Shown one piece after another: positions 1-12,779 of a stretch of DNA of 64,000 nt. Source of the stretch: Nyssa sinensis (lineage: Eukaryota; Streptophyta; Magnoliopsida; Cornales; Nyssaceae); assembly GCA_008638375.1 (NCBI GenBank), contig CM018031.1, positions 60,442,688 through 60,506,687 on the forward strand, written 5' to 3'. The notes beneath the pieces were generated by a model. That model was not told the origin of the DNA, ran no database searches, and worked only from the letters and a program-made list of their open reading frames with translations. A program made the translations under genes and the position numbers. Positions within the stretch are counted from its first letter, which is position 1, and every line of letters begins with the position of its first letter.

Positions 1-1807
1 ATACCTCATTTAAAAGTTTTGCTTTCCACCTAGACCACTATATATGGAGCTGGCCTGACCTGGTCACAGTGGGAGCTTTGGGCATTAGCCATCAGTGGCC
101 AAATATCAGGAGTGTCGGTACAGAAGAGATTGGCCAAGGCTTCTCACAAAAAAACTACATATGCCATGTGAAAGATATGTGAAGCTTCCAAATTATTCAA
201 CTCAACCTTCTTGTCTTGAAGCTAGACCAATTTTGGAATATATCCCCACACCAACCCCAAATTGCATTTTCAGATAGATCAGCGCTTAAAAAACTTAAAA
301 AAGCCATGGTATGGATAGTGATTTTGATAAGATCATGCATAGGTTACTTGACTGAAACCACTCAGAACCCCACCATAAAATAGGTTCAGCTAATGCAATA
401 ATGACTGAATGGTCCCGTCCATCTTCTTTTTGAGCAAATAGTTTGTGGTCGGACCACAGATTGAAAGTTACACGTGTAATGTAAATGTGTGTGATATATG
501 TGTTCATTTGAATCAACGATAAAAAAATATGATTTGAGAAAAGTATAGTTTAAATTAAACTGTGAATATTTGGTTGATTGAATTTGAAAACGGACTTAAA
601 TGATATTTAGTGATTGAAGGCACTGTTAAACATGTTAAATAAATAGAAAACGAGTATTTCTAATACGTGAGTTCTGAAAAAAATCATTCATTGACATTTT
701 TTCAAAACGAAAGTTTGGACTTGAAAACTCCATTTGGACGTTTTAAAAATGTCGAAATAAACAATCAAATATTAAAAAAGTCTAATTTAAATTTCGAAAC
801 ATCTATTCCAAAAATATCACCGCCATCCAAACATGCCTATAATACACAGAGACCTTTGCTTAAAAACTTTCATGTACTGTTCCATTGGACTAGCCATACA
901 TTTTGTATGGATGAATTTCTGCTTAAAAAACATGTGAGCAGCTATTCTCAGTTAGACAAAACATTACATCAGTATTTTTTTTCTTCTTTTCTTGGTAATT
1001 GATAATAAGTTTTGTTTGAGATTGACAAGGGAATAAAGCAAGTAAAAAAAAAAAATTTAAATTTAAAAGAGCCTCACACAAATTTTGAATTTTTCTTTCT
1101 GTAAAAAATAAAAATAAAAATAAAATATCAAAATTTTAAAAAATCATGGTCACACCCCCAGCCGCGCTATCTGCAAATGTCGGCAAGCCTTCTCACAATA
1201 AACACAAGCTGAATGTGATGTGCGTGGGTGGGGGATGATATCTTCCAAATTATTCAACTCAATCTGATTGTCTTGGAGCTTGGGCAATTTTGGACTGAGT
1301 TCTGACCTAAAAAGTTTTTTAGTTACTGTTATCATCTACTTAATGTTATATATTTCTATTAATTTTTTAATTTTATTTTAATTTGATGTATTATTATATG
1401 ATGATTTTTTTAACGTAGGATTCAAAAGTATAACACAATGTATAGATTGAGAATACCGAGTATTTTAATTTGGGTACTACCCTCACTCTAGAGTTGGGTT
1501 GGAGTTCTGATAGGATAACTAGACGGTGATGTTAGATATTCTCAAATTATATCCTAAATTATATTTTATTGTTATGTATCATTAAGTGAAGACTGGGGTT
1601 CTGATCGAGCTAGCGGTGCAAGTGCTTGTTTCTTACGTAATTGGTATGGATTCAATTTTCCTTCTTACATTGATATCGAAAAAATATGATGATCTTGAAA
1701 TTCAGACCACATGGAGCTATTTAATGACACATCACTTTAGATATATAATTAAAAATATAAATTAGAATACATAAAATATTAATTTAAAGGTCAGATGCTG
1801 ATACTAT
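1..1807. other. AT-rich intergenic DNA with diverged low-copy repeats
   Basis: I see no gene. Short reading frames here have no recognisable domain or splice structure. The stretch at about 95-430 resembles 28,390-28,620 (a run around ATTCAACTCAAC, then a downstream part around GAACCCCACCA), and a shorter related piece lies at about 1,160-1,300. These look like old copies of one segment that is scattered around the P450 cluster. Confidence 0.5.
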
Positions 1808-2430
1808 TGAGAAATTTTAGAATAATCTCATATATAATTATTCTCATAAATAATTTAATGACAATAAAATATTTAAAACATAAATCACTAATCCAATTGA
1901 AAAATTAAACACAAATAATGTAAAGATTTTGATAGAAAACAAGATTTGAAAATTTTAGCTGTGAATTCGATAGGAGGCATGCTAGGCATTGTCTTAAAAC
2001 TGTAGTGTTTGCTTATATATGGGTACTGTCGGTTACTAACGACTTTAAGATGCAACTCATGAAGCTCACAACGATGCCATTTATAGGGCACGTCCTCAAA
2101 AGACAGGGAGTCAGAGTTTTTTATCGAGTTGCTCAAAATACAAAAAAAAATTAGAATTGAAGAAAGAATCTTTTATGATTTTGATCTTTCACTAATTTGT
2201 TTCACATCTTTTTTATATCTCAAATGAGCCAAGACTCTCTATTTATAGGCTTAAGAGAAATGGTTACAAAATTTTTATTAAGACTTAATTCAATCTATTA
2301 GTTTAAGAAAAACAATGGACCTAATAAAATCACAATTAGTTGGGTAATCAAATATTTGTAACACCCAAAACAAAACATTTATATGACCCAATAACTATTT
2401 ATTATTTTATTTTTATTGAACTTCTCAACA
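1808..2430 (-). mobile_element. copia-like LTR (about 623 bp) with adjacent polypurine tract
   Basis: Read on the minus strand, the segment starts TGTTGAGAAG and ends TTTCTCA, so it has TG...CA ends. Directly before it (plus 2,431-2,444) is a purine-rich run, AAAAGTGGGGGAT on the minus strand, which is the usual polypurine tract context of plant copia elements. A TATA-like CTATTTATAGG motif sits near plus 2,240 in the matching orientation. On the other side (plus about 1,790-1,807) there is a degenerate tRNA-Met primer site (TAGTATCAGCATC). The element family is inferred; no reverse transcriptase is visible next to it. Confidence 0.5.
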
Positions 2431-3349
2431 ATCCCCCACTTTTAATAAAAATAAATATAATTTAAATTTTATAAAAAAAAATATATGTATATAGAAAGTT
2501 TGGGCAACATTATACTATGCAATAGATGTAGGTGTCCTTCGAACTTGAACTTCACTTAGTATTAACTGTTACCATCTGAAAGATTGTAATGGACTATGTC
2601 TTGAATTAGATCCTTTGAGCCAAATTGCAACAAGTCATACACATAGTATTGATGTAAGACTCACGGTGCGGGTTTGCGCTATTAATGGCCATGCACACTA
2701 TCTTGATTTTAAGAGAGTTTTAGAGGATAGTTCAATTCTCACGGTCACGTCCTCACGACGATTCTCACTTAGGTGAGTCCTCCGAAGATATACATGACTT
2801 ATATCTTGCAGGAAATTGCCTGCCTCAGACTCATTCAGGAAAAACCTTTCCTCGACGTCACCGCAAAACACAACACATTGCCTTAGGGATGAGCCATAAC
2901 ATTTTATTTCATTTAATTTCATTAGCTTCTCTTATAAAATATTGGATACATAAGTTACGCAATATGAATTGTTTCTACCCATTGAACCTCCTTCGTAAGG
3001 TTCCCAATCACAGAGATTGGGTTACCTCCCTATGTGACTCCTTGTGGATTTATACTCATCCCCTTTCAATAAATATGGATCTAGCCTCAACGCTAGTCCT
3101 CATGTTTCTCAAACATGGATCTAGATTTTTAGAGCTAGTCATAATTCATTTTTCCGGGTCAATTAGTTTCATGGACTTATCAAATAAATATGTCAAACTC
3201 TTTGATATAAGGGCTCATCATGTAGCAACAAGGACTTTTATGGTCCATTTTTAATTGAGGCAATAAGAACCTATAAAAGAAATATGATTCTTAATTGAGA
3301 CAACATGAATACATGTGGCTTCATTTTTTTGGGACAACGATCAAGCACC

Positions 3350-3990
3350 CCAAGTCAATAGGCCTAATAATTCAACACTAACCCCACTTGGGGACCGATA
3401 GTCTCACAATTAGGAATCACATATTTTGTGACTAGTAACCACTATTAGGAGTCACTTTTATAATTTGTTTATAAATGATCAAGGTTTGCACCCTCACTAT
3501 TTTAACGTTTTATATCTCAACTTTATTATGGCCAATAGTTTCATAACTATTAAGAACCACTATAATTTGATATTCTCGGCCAAGTGCTATACTCCTACTA
3601 TTCTCAAAATTTATTTTCAAATCTCAATTTTATTTGTGGCCAATAATCTCATAATTATTAGGAATCATTTTTCAAGTTGTGGCTAGTACTCCATTAACTA
3701 ATAGGAACCACTTTAATTTGATAAAAGATGTGACTAACAATCTATAATTTGATAGGAACCACTATGGTCAGCAATCTCTAATTTGATAGGAATCATTTTA
3801 TTTCATTATTATAGCCAGTAATCTTACACCTACTAAGAACCACTCTGTGATCAGTAGTCTCAATATAATTAAGAACCACCATTATTTTATTTATGGTCAA
3901 CAGTCTATACTGCTAGGAATCAAAATCTTATTTAACATTATGGCCAGTAACCAATGTAGTATTAGGAACCAATTTTAGTAAAACTCAAGT
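3350..3990. repeat. Degenerate tandem array, unit about 50-60 bp
   Basis: About ten or more imperfect units alternate a GGCCAGTAATCTC-like box with an AGGAACCAC-like box, separated by variable AT-rich spacers. The array lies on the polypurine-tract side of the copia-like LTR at 1,808-2,430, so it may be the 3' non-coding part of that element's internal region. No coding potential is seen. Confidence 0.5.
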
Positions 3991-4244
3991 GGCTTCACAA
4001 TTTAATTTTCTCAAATTTTTTCTTTTAAAAATAGATAAGATGTACTTTCCATATGCTTTTACTGTTTTACTTTTCTTAGTGCGACCGAGACAGAGAAAAT
4101 AAAGTGCAAAAATAAAAGAGAACACCGACACCACCACACCTGATGAAGGAACCCGGGTAAATTCCTGTGCAATCCTCCCTCACAACAAAAATAATAATTT
4201 TAATTAGTACTGAACCACTGCCATGTAAGTAAGAGCATTCGTTT

Positions 4245-4781
4245 TAGGAATGACAATTTGTCTCGTTTTATTGGAGATTTAGTTCCGTTTCATTTTTAAT
4301 GAGGTGGGATATTAAGTACTCATAAATAGGATCGGGGTAGGATTGAGGTATGACTTTTAAAATTTCGTCGGGTTCGGAGTAGGTTCGGGGGATGGTCACC
4401 CCGCCCCAACTCTACTCCGTTTATATATTAAGTTTTTTTATTTATTTTTATATATACTATATTTACCAATAAATAACATTATATAGAATTAGTTTTAAGG
4501 TTTTTCATATTCCATTCATATATATATTTTTTTGTATTAGTTATTTTGACCAAAAAAAAAATTAATTTACTTATCAAAATAAAAGTTTTAACTTACTTTA
4601 AAAATATATATATTGGGGTTCGGGGTAGGGCTGGGGAAGTTGGAGAATATAAATGGTGTCGGAGTCGGGGTCGGGATAAACCTCTAAATGGGATAGGGCA
4701 GGATCGGAGGCGAAAAATATAAACAGAATTGCAGTTGAGAAAGGATCACCTTACTCCAAATCCGTTCCATTGCCATTCCTA
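4245..4781. mobile_element. hAT-type MITE, copy 1 (537 bp)
   Basis: The ends are inverted (TAGGAATGACAAT at the left; TAGGAATGGCAAT reading in from the right). They are flanked by related 8 bp direct repeats, ATTCGTTT and ATTCGTCA. Subterminal parts are rich in short GGGG/CCCG motifs, as is common for hAT transposase-binding sites. A second copy of the same family lies at 52,617-53,157. No transposase is encoded. Confidence 0.7.
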
Positions 4782-5281
4782 ATTCGTCATGGCAATGATT
4801 AAATTACAAAAATATTTACCTGTGATTTATATATTTATATGTTTATTTTAACGTTGAACCATCCACCTTCCACGATGAATGCTTCATGGCCACATGCCAA
4901 TAGTCCATTAATAAATATAATTTGATTAATGCAAGACAATAAATGCAATAACAAGCACAATTTCAAAACTTATGTAATTGTTACAAGGAGTTGTGTCTGT
5001 ACATAACGCCAAAAACAAAACATGTTTTAATTAAAAATAAAATTAATGATAGCATCTATTATTGAAAAAAACATAAAAATGAAATTGTTTTATCGTTCAG
5101 ATATTGGTTTCATATGCTCTAGATGTTGGAAAAGAGTACTGGACGTCAGAAGGTTGGGAAAGATATACCAAAACCTTTAATATATCATCTGTTCATTGCC
5201 GCAAATGCAATATTTAATAAAACATTTGCTTCTTACTTTAATTTCTCTCATATTGTCATTTTTCATTGTTTTCTACAATAA

Positions 5282-5530
5282 CTGGTATGGAAGAAACATA
5301 GGCATAGAGAATCTAAACAGATTAAACTTTCATTGCTGCATCACCTTTTAAAATTTGACTCACTGCTGCATCCTTTTAAAGTCTACACATTTCCATAATT
5401 TATCCAAAAATATAAATATAAAAATAAAAAACAAGAAAAAAGAAAAAGAAAAAAGACAGGAAATAAGCCAGCAAATCGGGTTGTGCTGGCACGAAGCCGG
5501 TCTCTTGTAGCCACGCCCAGATCACGCATG
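5282..5530. repeat. Duplicated flank of the CYP82 cluster, copy 1
   Basis: The segment matches about 28,975-29,200 (CACCTTTTAAAATTTGACT, later AGCAAATC..GTGCTGGC). It lies just beyond the 3' end of the pseudogene at 5,894-9,462. The shared flank suggests that both places descend from P450-bearing duplicated blocks. Confidence 0.45.
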
Positions 5531-5767
5531 CAAGTTTTTTTTTTTTAATCAGAAAAAAAAACTTTTGTTGATGCAAAAAAGATCCAAAAAAATAGATTAT
5601 TACATTAATAAATAAATAAATAAAGGAGGGGGCTAGCCACGCATCAAGTTAAATATCTAACCATGCAAGTTGGCCACACAGATGCACTACTATAATAGCA
5701 CATCATAATCTTTTATTATTATATATACTTTTGAAACAACAAATATATATCTCACACTAATTATACA

Positions 5768-5798
<31 letters not shown>

Positions 5799-5893
5799 CT
5801 TTTTGCTGGGCCACTTTTATAGGACACAGTACAACCACACTCTCTTACTAGCTAGGCTTCATATAATATAATGTCTTCATCTTCGCTTTCCAG

Positions 5894-8800
5894 CTATTGT
5901 TTGTAGAGCTTACATGAGAGGCGAGGGATGAGTATGACTTCTAATGGGGTTACCTTAGGCAAGGCAAGTCCCAAGCCTTCACGTGTCCACTTGTGCATTC
6001 ATGGGTGTAACCAACTTGAAGCCCTGCAGCAGACGACCAAGCGTTAAGCAAATCATTTGTAAGTTTGCTGTAATTTCTAGACAGAGTCTTTTACCAAAGT
6101 TAAATGGAATATACTCAAATTGTTGTCCTCTTACATCAACTCCTGCATGATTTGTGGATGAAATTCAGAAGCATCAATCCAAATGGTTGGGTCTCGATGC
6201 AGCTTCCAGATATTCACTAATAAGCGAGTTCCTTTAGAAACATATAATAATATCCACTGACATGATAATATGTTAGTCCAATTAAACAAAACTCATAAAT
6301 TTTAAAAAGTTTTTTAATTTAGTTTATTGAGTCCTAATAATATTTGGAGTCTTTTTGAGTAATTCTAATTATAGTTAGACTAATATTCTAATGAGAGTTA
6401 GTTTTCTGATTATAATTAAATAAGATATACTAGTTTGTATGAGATTAGATGTCCTAATCAATATAAGACTTAGAGTCAATGTTATATATATGTGAGTCCT
6501 TGTAACATTGAGTTGAGTACCACGAAAATAATAGAGTGGTGGCCAAAAGAATTAGAGGGCCGTGAGAGATTGCCAAAATAACAATAGTGTGTAAGTTTTC
6601 TTCAATAAAATATATTAGTTTGTTCACTTTACTTCTTCTCTTATTTTTTTTTTTGGTCCAACATTTGGTATCAGAGTAATTTTTGGGTCCTACATTTGGT
6701 ATCAGAGCCAGTTACGATTTTGGAGTAACTTATCAGAACCAAGTTTTTGATCTTGGGATTATTGGGAGAGCCAGTTACGATCTTGTAGGTAATCTATCAG
6801 AGTCTTGTCTTGATCTTGGGAAGCTATGGGAAATCAAAGTTTGGTCTCGTTCTTGAATTATTGCAGAGAATTGTAATTCTCGTGTTACTTAAGATTGCGG
6901 TCTTGAGTGATTTGTTGAAGAGCTGTTCGTTGAAATTCGACAAGTTGTTTGGATCAGAAAAAAAGAACTTGAGGTAGTACAAATAATTGTGAAGAATAAA
7001 AAAGAAGTTTCGGTTTAATCGATGGGGAGGCTAGCTTGATCAAATTGAAGAAAAAAAAAAGAGACGACGAAATCAATTTTTGGACAAACTCAAGTATGTG
7101 ATTTAAATAAATTGTTGATTTAAAATTATGGAAAAAGTTTTAGGTTAATAGACAAAATTTTGAGATTTTAAGAGTATGTGGTCAGAATATTGATGAGTGG
7201 TTACATTGTATTACACTCTATCTTAATGCTTGCAATGTATTTAATGTATTGGATATTGCAAGTGAAGCGTTTATCAAATGAACTTTATGAAAAAAGAGTT
7301 AAATAGTTCTACCAGATAATAAGGAAGACAATACATTGGGCACATTAGGAATACTTTTGTTTGCATACAAAACTATTCACCATCACATAAGTTTTGGTTT
7401 TATCTTATTTCGAATATATAAAAATAAAATGCGGAAACGGTTATGAATCTCCCATAGACAGATATTAGGTGATTGATTTTGAAAGAGATAAGTTTGACAA
7501 AAATAAAGAGATTGATGGTTCAAAATTATTTTTAGAATTCATTCCAATTTAGGATGAATTATATAATGTGTTGAATTTAGATTCATATGATATTGACAAC
7601 TTTGTCAATATTTCTGAGGAAGAAAATATTAGTTGTGAGGAAAGAAATATTTTGGAAGTTGAAGAAGATGAAAATAATTATATGATTGAAAGTTTGACAT
7701 AGGCTCATAGTGATGAAAATTTGAATTTGTTAGAAATTGCTTTTGGTAAATTGAGAGATGTTGAAGAATTATTTCAGCCTACTCAGTTTGAGAATTTAAT
7801 TGATGAGAAAGAAGAAAATTTTGCATGTTGTGGTATTGATGCAGTTGAAGATTTTAAAAATTTTGGCCTTGCTACTTTGTTTAATTTGACAAGCACTTTA
7901 GAATCAAAACATAGTGAGATTGAAGAACCTTCCAATTCAGAGTTTATTAATTTTATTAGTATTGAGAATTTTATTATTCGATACTATGTTGATTTTGTGA
8001 AGACTGAAATATTTAGAGTTTCAATAATTTTTGAAAATTGAGAAGTCCAAGTTGTCTGAAATTTGCGATTTCATCGGCGTTGATAAATTCTTGTCGTACA
8101 ACAATATTGGTATGGATCTTAATAATTTTATTGGTGCAGATTTTGTTCGAAAGAAAGTTTTTGGTATTCTAAAATATTGGCAGGCTTTGCATCATTATGA
8201 TGATGAAAATTATTGACACAAATATTTTACTGATTTTGATTTTGAATGGATGAGCATGGATTTGTTCTTTGATCGTGCTGAACAAGCTAAGAAGTTGTAT
8301 GTCAAGTACAAGATTTGACCATGTCCGCATGTAAAGATGAAGACAGATGATTGTTCTAAATTGCTGTCGCAAAAGCTTATTACAGCGTCAGAAATTATTT
8401 TGAAAATTCTTGCTCATGAAGGTGTTGGTGAAGTTACTTTTGGTGAGCTTGTTTTAAAGGAGGCATTGTTGGCCAATTAAACCAAGCCCATAAATTTTAG
8501 GAAGTTTCTTAATTTGGTTTACTGAGTCCTAATAATATTTGGAAGTCTTTTTAGGATAGTCCTAATTATAGTTAGACTAATAATCTAATGAGAGTTAGTT
8601 TTCTGATTATAGTTAAATAAGATATACTAGTTTGTATGGGATTAAATGTCTAATCAATATAAGGATTTAGAAGTCAATGTTATTATATATGTGGGTCTCT
8701 GTCATATTGAGTTGAGTACCACAAAAATAATAGAGTGGTGACCAAGAGAATTAGAGAGCCGTGAGAGATTGCCAAAATAATAATAGTGTGTGAGTTTTTT

Positions 8801-9462
8801 TCAATAAAATATATTAGTTTGTTCACTTTACTTCTTCCCTTATTTTTTTTTTTTTTGTCCAACATTTGACATCAGAGTAATTTTTGGGTTCTACATAGTC
8901 TTCCCTAGCATCATGCGGTAATGCTAATGGGCCTGGAGGATATAATCTCAATGTTTTCTTGACAATGGCTTGGAGGTATGCCAAGTTCTTGATATCCAAA
9001 TCTTCCACCCATCTCTCTCTTCCAATGTGGACATCAAGCTCTTCCTGTGCACATTTTAGCACTTTATTACGGTTCAGTAGTAAGGAGAGTGCCCATATCA
9101 AGGTGACAGATGAGATATCTGAGCCAGCTAAGATAAGAATCTGCAAAAATAAAGATAAATGATGTTAATATCATAAATATAAGAGAAGTCAGAAATGTAT
9201 TTTAACGAATTTGTAGAAAGTGTACCAGTACTGTAGCCTTGATGACGGTCTCACTCGTGTCCATTTACCAAACCATCTTTTGCAAATAAAGATATCATTA
9301 CATCCATGAAGTCGCACTCTTCTTTCTTCTTCTCACCCTTTTCTTTGCTTTGAAAATGTTCTTCAAGCCATCTACCCACAAAAAATTCTGATTCCTCGGC
9401 ATTTCGCTTCATGGACCTCACATGCCCTTGCAAATCCAACCATTCCATACGTGGTATCACAA
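5894..9462 (-). pseudogene. CYP82-type cytochrome P450 pseudogene, split by an LTR element
   Basis: The pieces follow the order of the intact gene at 33,411-35,262. The end of exon 2 is at 5,894-6,270, the start of exon 2 at about 8,896-9,150, an intron follows, and the last part of exon 1 lies at about 9,225-9,462 (MEWLDLQGHVRSMKRNAEE). It is dead for several reasons. A 2.6 kb LTR element sits inside exon 2. A 2 bp deletion near 9,256 shifts the frame before the splice donor. Exon 1 is missing upstream of the IEWLDLQ region, so the membrane anchor and C-helix are gone. The heme loop has also decayed: FxxGRRxCPG reads FNFGKRLCLE. Closest in the window to the 33.4 kb gene rather than to the plus-strand pair. 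Confidence 0.9.
6271..8895 (+). mobile_element. Non-autonomous LTR retrotransposon nested in the P450 pseudogene
   Basis: There are two LTRs, 6,271-6,694 (424 bp) and 8,467-8,895 (429 bp). They are clearly homologous but diverged by many substitutions and small indels. Both run TGTT(A/G)G...CTACA. A tRNA-Met primer site TGGTATCAGAGCC follows the left LTR at 6,697-6,709, and a purine-rich AAAGGAGGCAT precedes the right LTR. The 1.77 kb interior holds broken acidic reading frames (largest 7,721-8,041) with no reverse transcriptase, protease or integrase motif. It is therefore non-autonomous and old. I could not find a clean 5 bp target duplication. Confidence 0.85.
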
Positions 9463-12400
9463 ACATGTGTTGAAAAATAATACTTCACAAATTATTGTAC
9501 CCCTGTTAGCTTAGCGTGCAAATGCATACAAGAAACGTGTGACAAATTGTTGGAGTTTAGAATGACTATTTTTATTTGTTTTTATAAAAGTATATTAATT
9601 TTTTTTAATGTATTTATTATATATATATACATATATACACACACAAGGACGATGTATGTAGATGTGATTAGGGGCCTTTTATGAGAATTAGTCTTTTAAT
9701 TTAGATTAAATTATAAATATATTAAATTTGGAGTCTAAAATAGTTACTTTTTCCAACTAATGATAAGTTGTTGTACAACGTTTTGATGATATCATAATAC
9801 TGTATCTTAGGTGGGCTAAGTTGAGCTCAATCCCTATTTTTTAAAACTTAAGACTTTTATCTTTTACACTTTGAAAAGAGTCTTAACAAAAGGAGTCTAA
9901 TTCACATTTAAAATAGAATTAGACTTGGATTGAGATTTTGAAAATTCGAGTTCCAACTGAAACTTGAACTTAAATTTATATATATTATATTTTTTATACT
10001 TTAATTATAAACTATTAGTTTAGTAGAAACTCTTTACAAGCATTACCATTTATATTTTTATAATTTCAGAAATTTATTGACATTTAATAATTTTTTTAAA
10101 ATTAAATTATGTGAAAAGAATTATTTTAATGACCTTTGTTTTTTTTTTAAACGGAGAGAAACTAAGAGAAATTATTAAAGCTTTTAATGTATTTTCAAAA
10201 TACGAAAAAGACAATAATTTATTACCAAAATTATGAATAAAATTTAAAAATTAGAATTGATAATCTAAATTATTGAAAATTTGTCAAACGTAGGATACTA
10301 ATGAATTTTAATTAGGGTTAGTTTGTGTTAGATTGTCGGACTCAGATTAGATTTCAACATAACTCAATCCGTATTCGATCTTCTCAAATTACATCCCAAT
10401 ATTATATTATGTGTATTAAAACTCATCTATTTCAATGACAAATAACAAACATAGTAAAATGTAATTAAAAACACACTATAACATGCCGTCTCAGAAGTTA
10501 AATCCATTAAAACATCTCTTATTTCTTTTATATACGTGGCACTAGAAATTATGAGATGGAGATAGACCTTTCACAACCTTAAGAATTATTTAAAATGTAA
10601 ACCAATTGGGCTAGCCAGTTGTGTTCATACTTTTTTAAAAGAGAAGTCATGGATTAGGTTTTACTATTTATCTGGAGAATGTGAACATTTTGTTTTCATC
10701 TAATTATGAGTTGAAGTGTGTTATTTTTTCAATGTCATATTAAAGAGGTTTTTAGATTAAATTTCACCATTGAGAGTACAGTAATTCTAAGGATACTTAA
10801 CATTTACTCCACTTACACACATCTTGGAATCACATTTATTTAAGAATTGCAATCACGTAATAAAATGTATTAAAAAAAGTATATGATCACGTGATGTTTC
10901 TAAGTCAAATTGATTGAAAACATCGGTCTCTTATTTTCTTTTTATTTACGTGGGTAATGACACTAGAAATTTAGATAGTTTTTTTTACAATTTTAAAAAA
11001 GTTAATTCACTATACGAGACTCTTATTATTATAAAATTTGACAAGTATTAAATATACGCAATCCTACTTCAACACAGAAAGAAGTTGTTACAGTACACAA
11101 CTTTATTCTCGCAAAAAAAAAAAAAAAAACTATTTTCTTCGACTTAAAAATAAAACAATCTTATCATTTATATCAAGACTCACCCTAATATTAATTTCAC
11201 AGCCTTAAGAACTATTATTAAAATGTATCTCATTGATTTCTCCTCTCAGTATTGGTTTAAACATTTAAGTTAAATTTTTATATTTAGCAAGTAACAAAAT
11301 ACACACGTCTCAATTGTTTTGGACCAAGACCAATTATGAAACTCCTAAGACTAGTTCACTTATCACACTTTGTCGCACACAGATTTTGAAACCATATTTA
11401 TTTGAGAGATTTTGAAAGTGATAGCAACTAATTAGTGATTGAGTATCATGATGTAATATCTCATTTTTTTTTTTTTAAGAAATAGTAAAAAATATAAAAA
11501 TAAAAAACTTTGACAGTCAAATAATTAGAAGACAATTTATCCCTTACAAGGAGAGATGAGAGGAGAGGGAGAGAGTCAGCCTTAAATAGGATCTCAATTC
11601 GTATTAGTCATATCAAAATACATATATATATATATATATTTAAAAATATATATCAATTCTAACTCAATAATTAATGGTATAAAGTATCTAAATTCAAATT
11701 CAATCCATTTATTAAACAAGTTATACAAGATGGTTAATCTATTTATTTTTATTTTTTATTAATTTATTAAACAAGTTATACAAGATGGTTAATCTATTTA
11801 TTTTTATTTTTTATTTTTTAAATAAAAAAATTGCCTGTCTTTTTATATGTATACATAATTTTTAAGTTTAATAAACTTGTGACATGTGCTAAATCAAAGT
11901 AGAAATCTTTTATAAGTAAAAAGTTTTCAAATCTTGATAAACTTTTGATGTGAGACGAATTACCTTGACTTGTGTTATTTTTTTTTTTATAATTACACGT
12001 GTAAAGTTATGTTAAACAAGTTGACATCACTAAAATTCAAACACAACATGTTTATTAATCTTATTATACCATGTTAATCTTGTTATGACCAAAACTTATT
12101 TATACTCAACTCAAAATTCCGTATCATATTTAAATCATGCTAGTGTGTCATGAGCATTATTTAATAATCATTTGCATTTAGGAAAAGAAAAACAGAAAAG
12201 AAAAACTGAATATATGGGGATGAATCCTTTTTCTTATGCAGGAAGAGGATAAATAACTAAGTCAATGAATAAACTTTCACGGAGAGCAAGGGATAAAATA
12301 GGAAGGTAGGCAGTGTGGTTTATCTATATCTATATCTAGGTGTCTGTTGTAGCATATGTATAACACAAAAGTAAAAGAGGACGAGATCAACTGGTCCTAG

Positions 12401-12779
12401 AGAAAAAGGAGAAAAGAGAAAAAGGTGAAGAAAGAAGGGTGATGAGGAGAAAGAAATCAACTGGTCCTAGAGAAAGACTCAAATTTAGGAAAAAAAAAAG
12501 TCGTCAGATAATGAATTCTACCTCATACTCATAATTTCAATGTATTGCAGTTGTTGGAAACAGTAAGAAAATAAAAGAAAAACTAGGTTCAAAACTTTAA
12601 ATATCATATATATGTGTATATATATAATCGGTGGTTAATAACAGTTGCCTAAAAAAAGTTGTTTGTACCATTGTTTAATCTTTGGAACAAATAAAAGATG
12701 AAATTAGAATAATCAAGTCCTCAAGATACTGTTATTTGAACACTAATTGATATAGAACAGGTTGCGAAAGAATTTAATT
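9463..12779. other. AT-rich intergenic DNA
   Basis: No gene or clear transposon is recognisable. The stretch holds (TA)n and (T)n runs, the 55 bp tandem duplication listed separately, and a repeated ATCAACTGGTCCTAGAGAAA near 12,387 and 12,456. Confidence 0.5.
11708..11815. repeat. Perfect 55 bp tandem duplication
   Basis: A unit beginning TTTATTAAACAAGTTATACA occurs at 11,708 and again at 11,763 with about 53 identical bases. The lack of divergence in non-coding AT-rich DNA points to a recent slippage or repair event. Confidence 0.8.

Noticed and set aside
667..1002. 111-residue reading frame near the left end
   Set aside because: Low-complexity, AT-driven composition with no family resemblance.
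6697..6709. TGGTATCAGAGC motifs (also 23,756, 45,609 and 62,620) as tRNA genes
   Set aside because: They are complements of the tRNA-Met 3' end used as primer sites; no cloverleaf surrounds them.
7721..8216. Acidic reading frames as host genes
   Set aside because: They lie between the two LTRs of the 6,271-8,895 element and are broken; better read as element interior.
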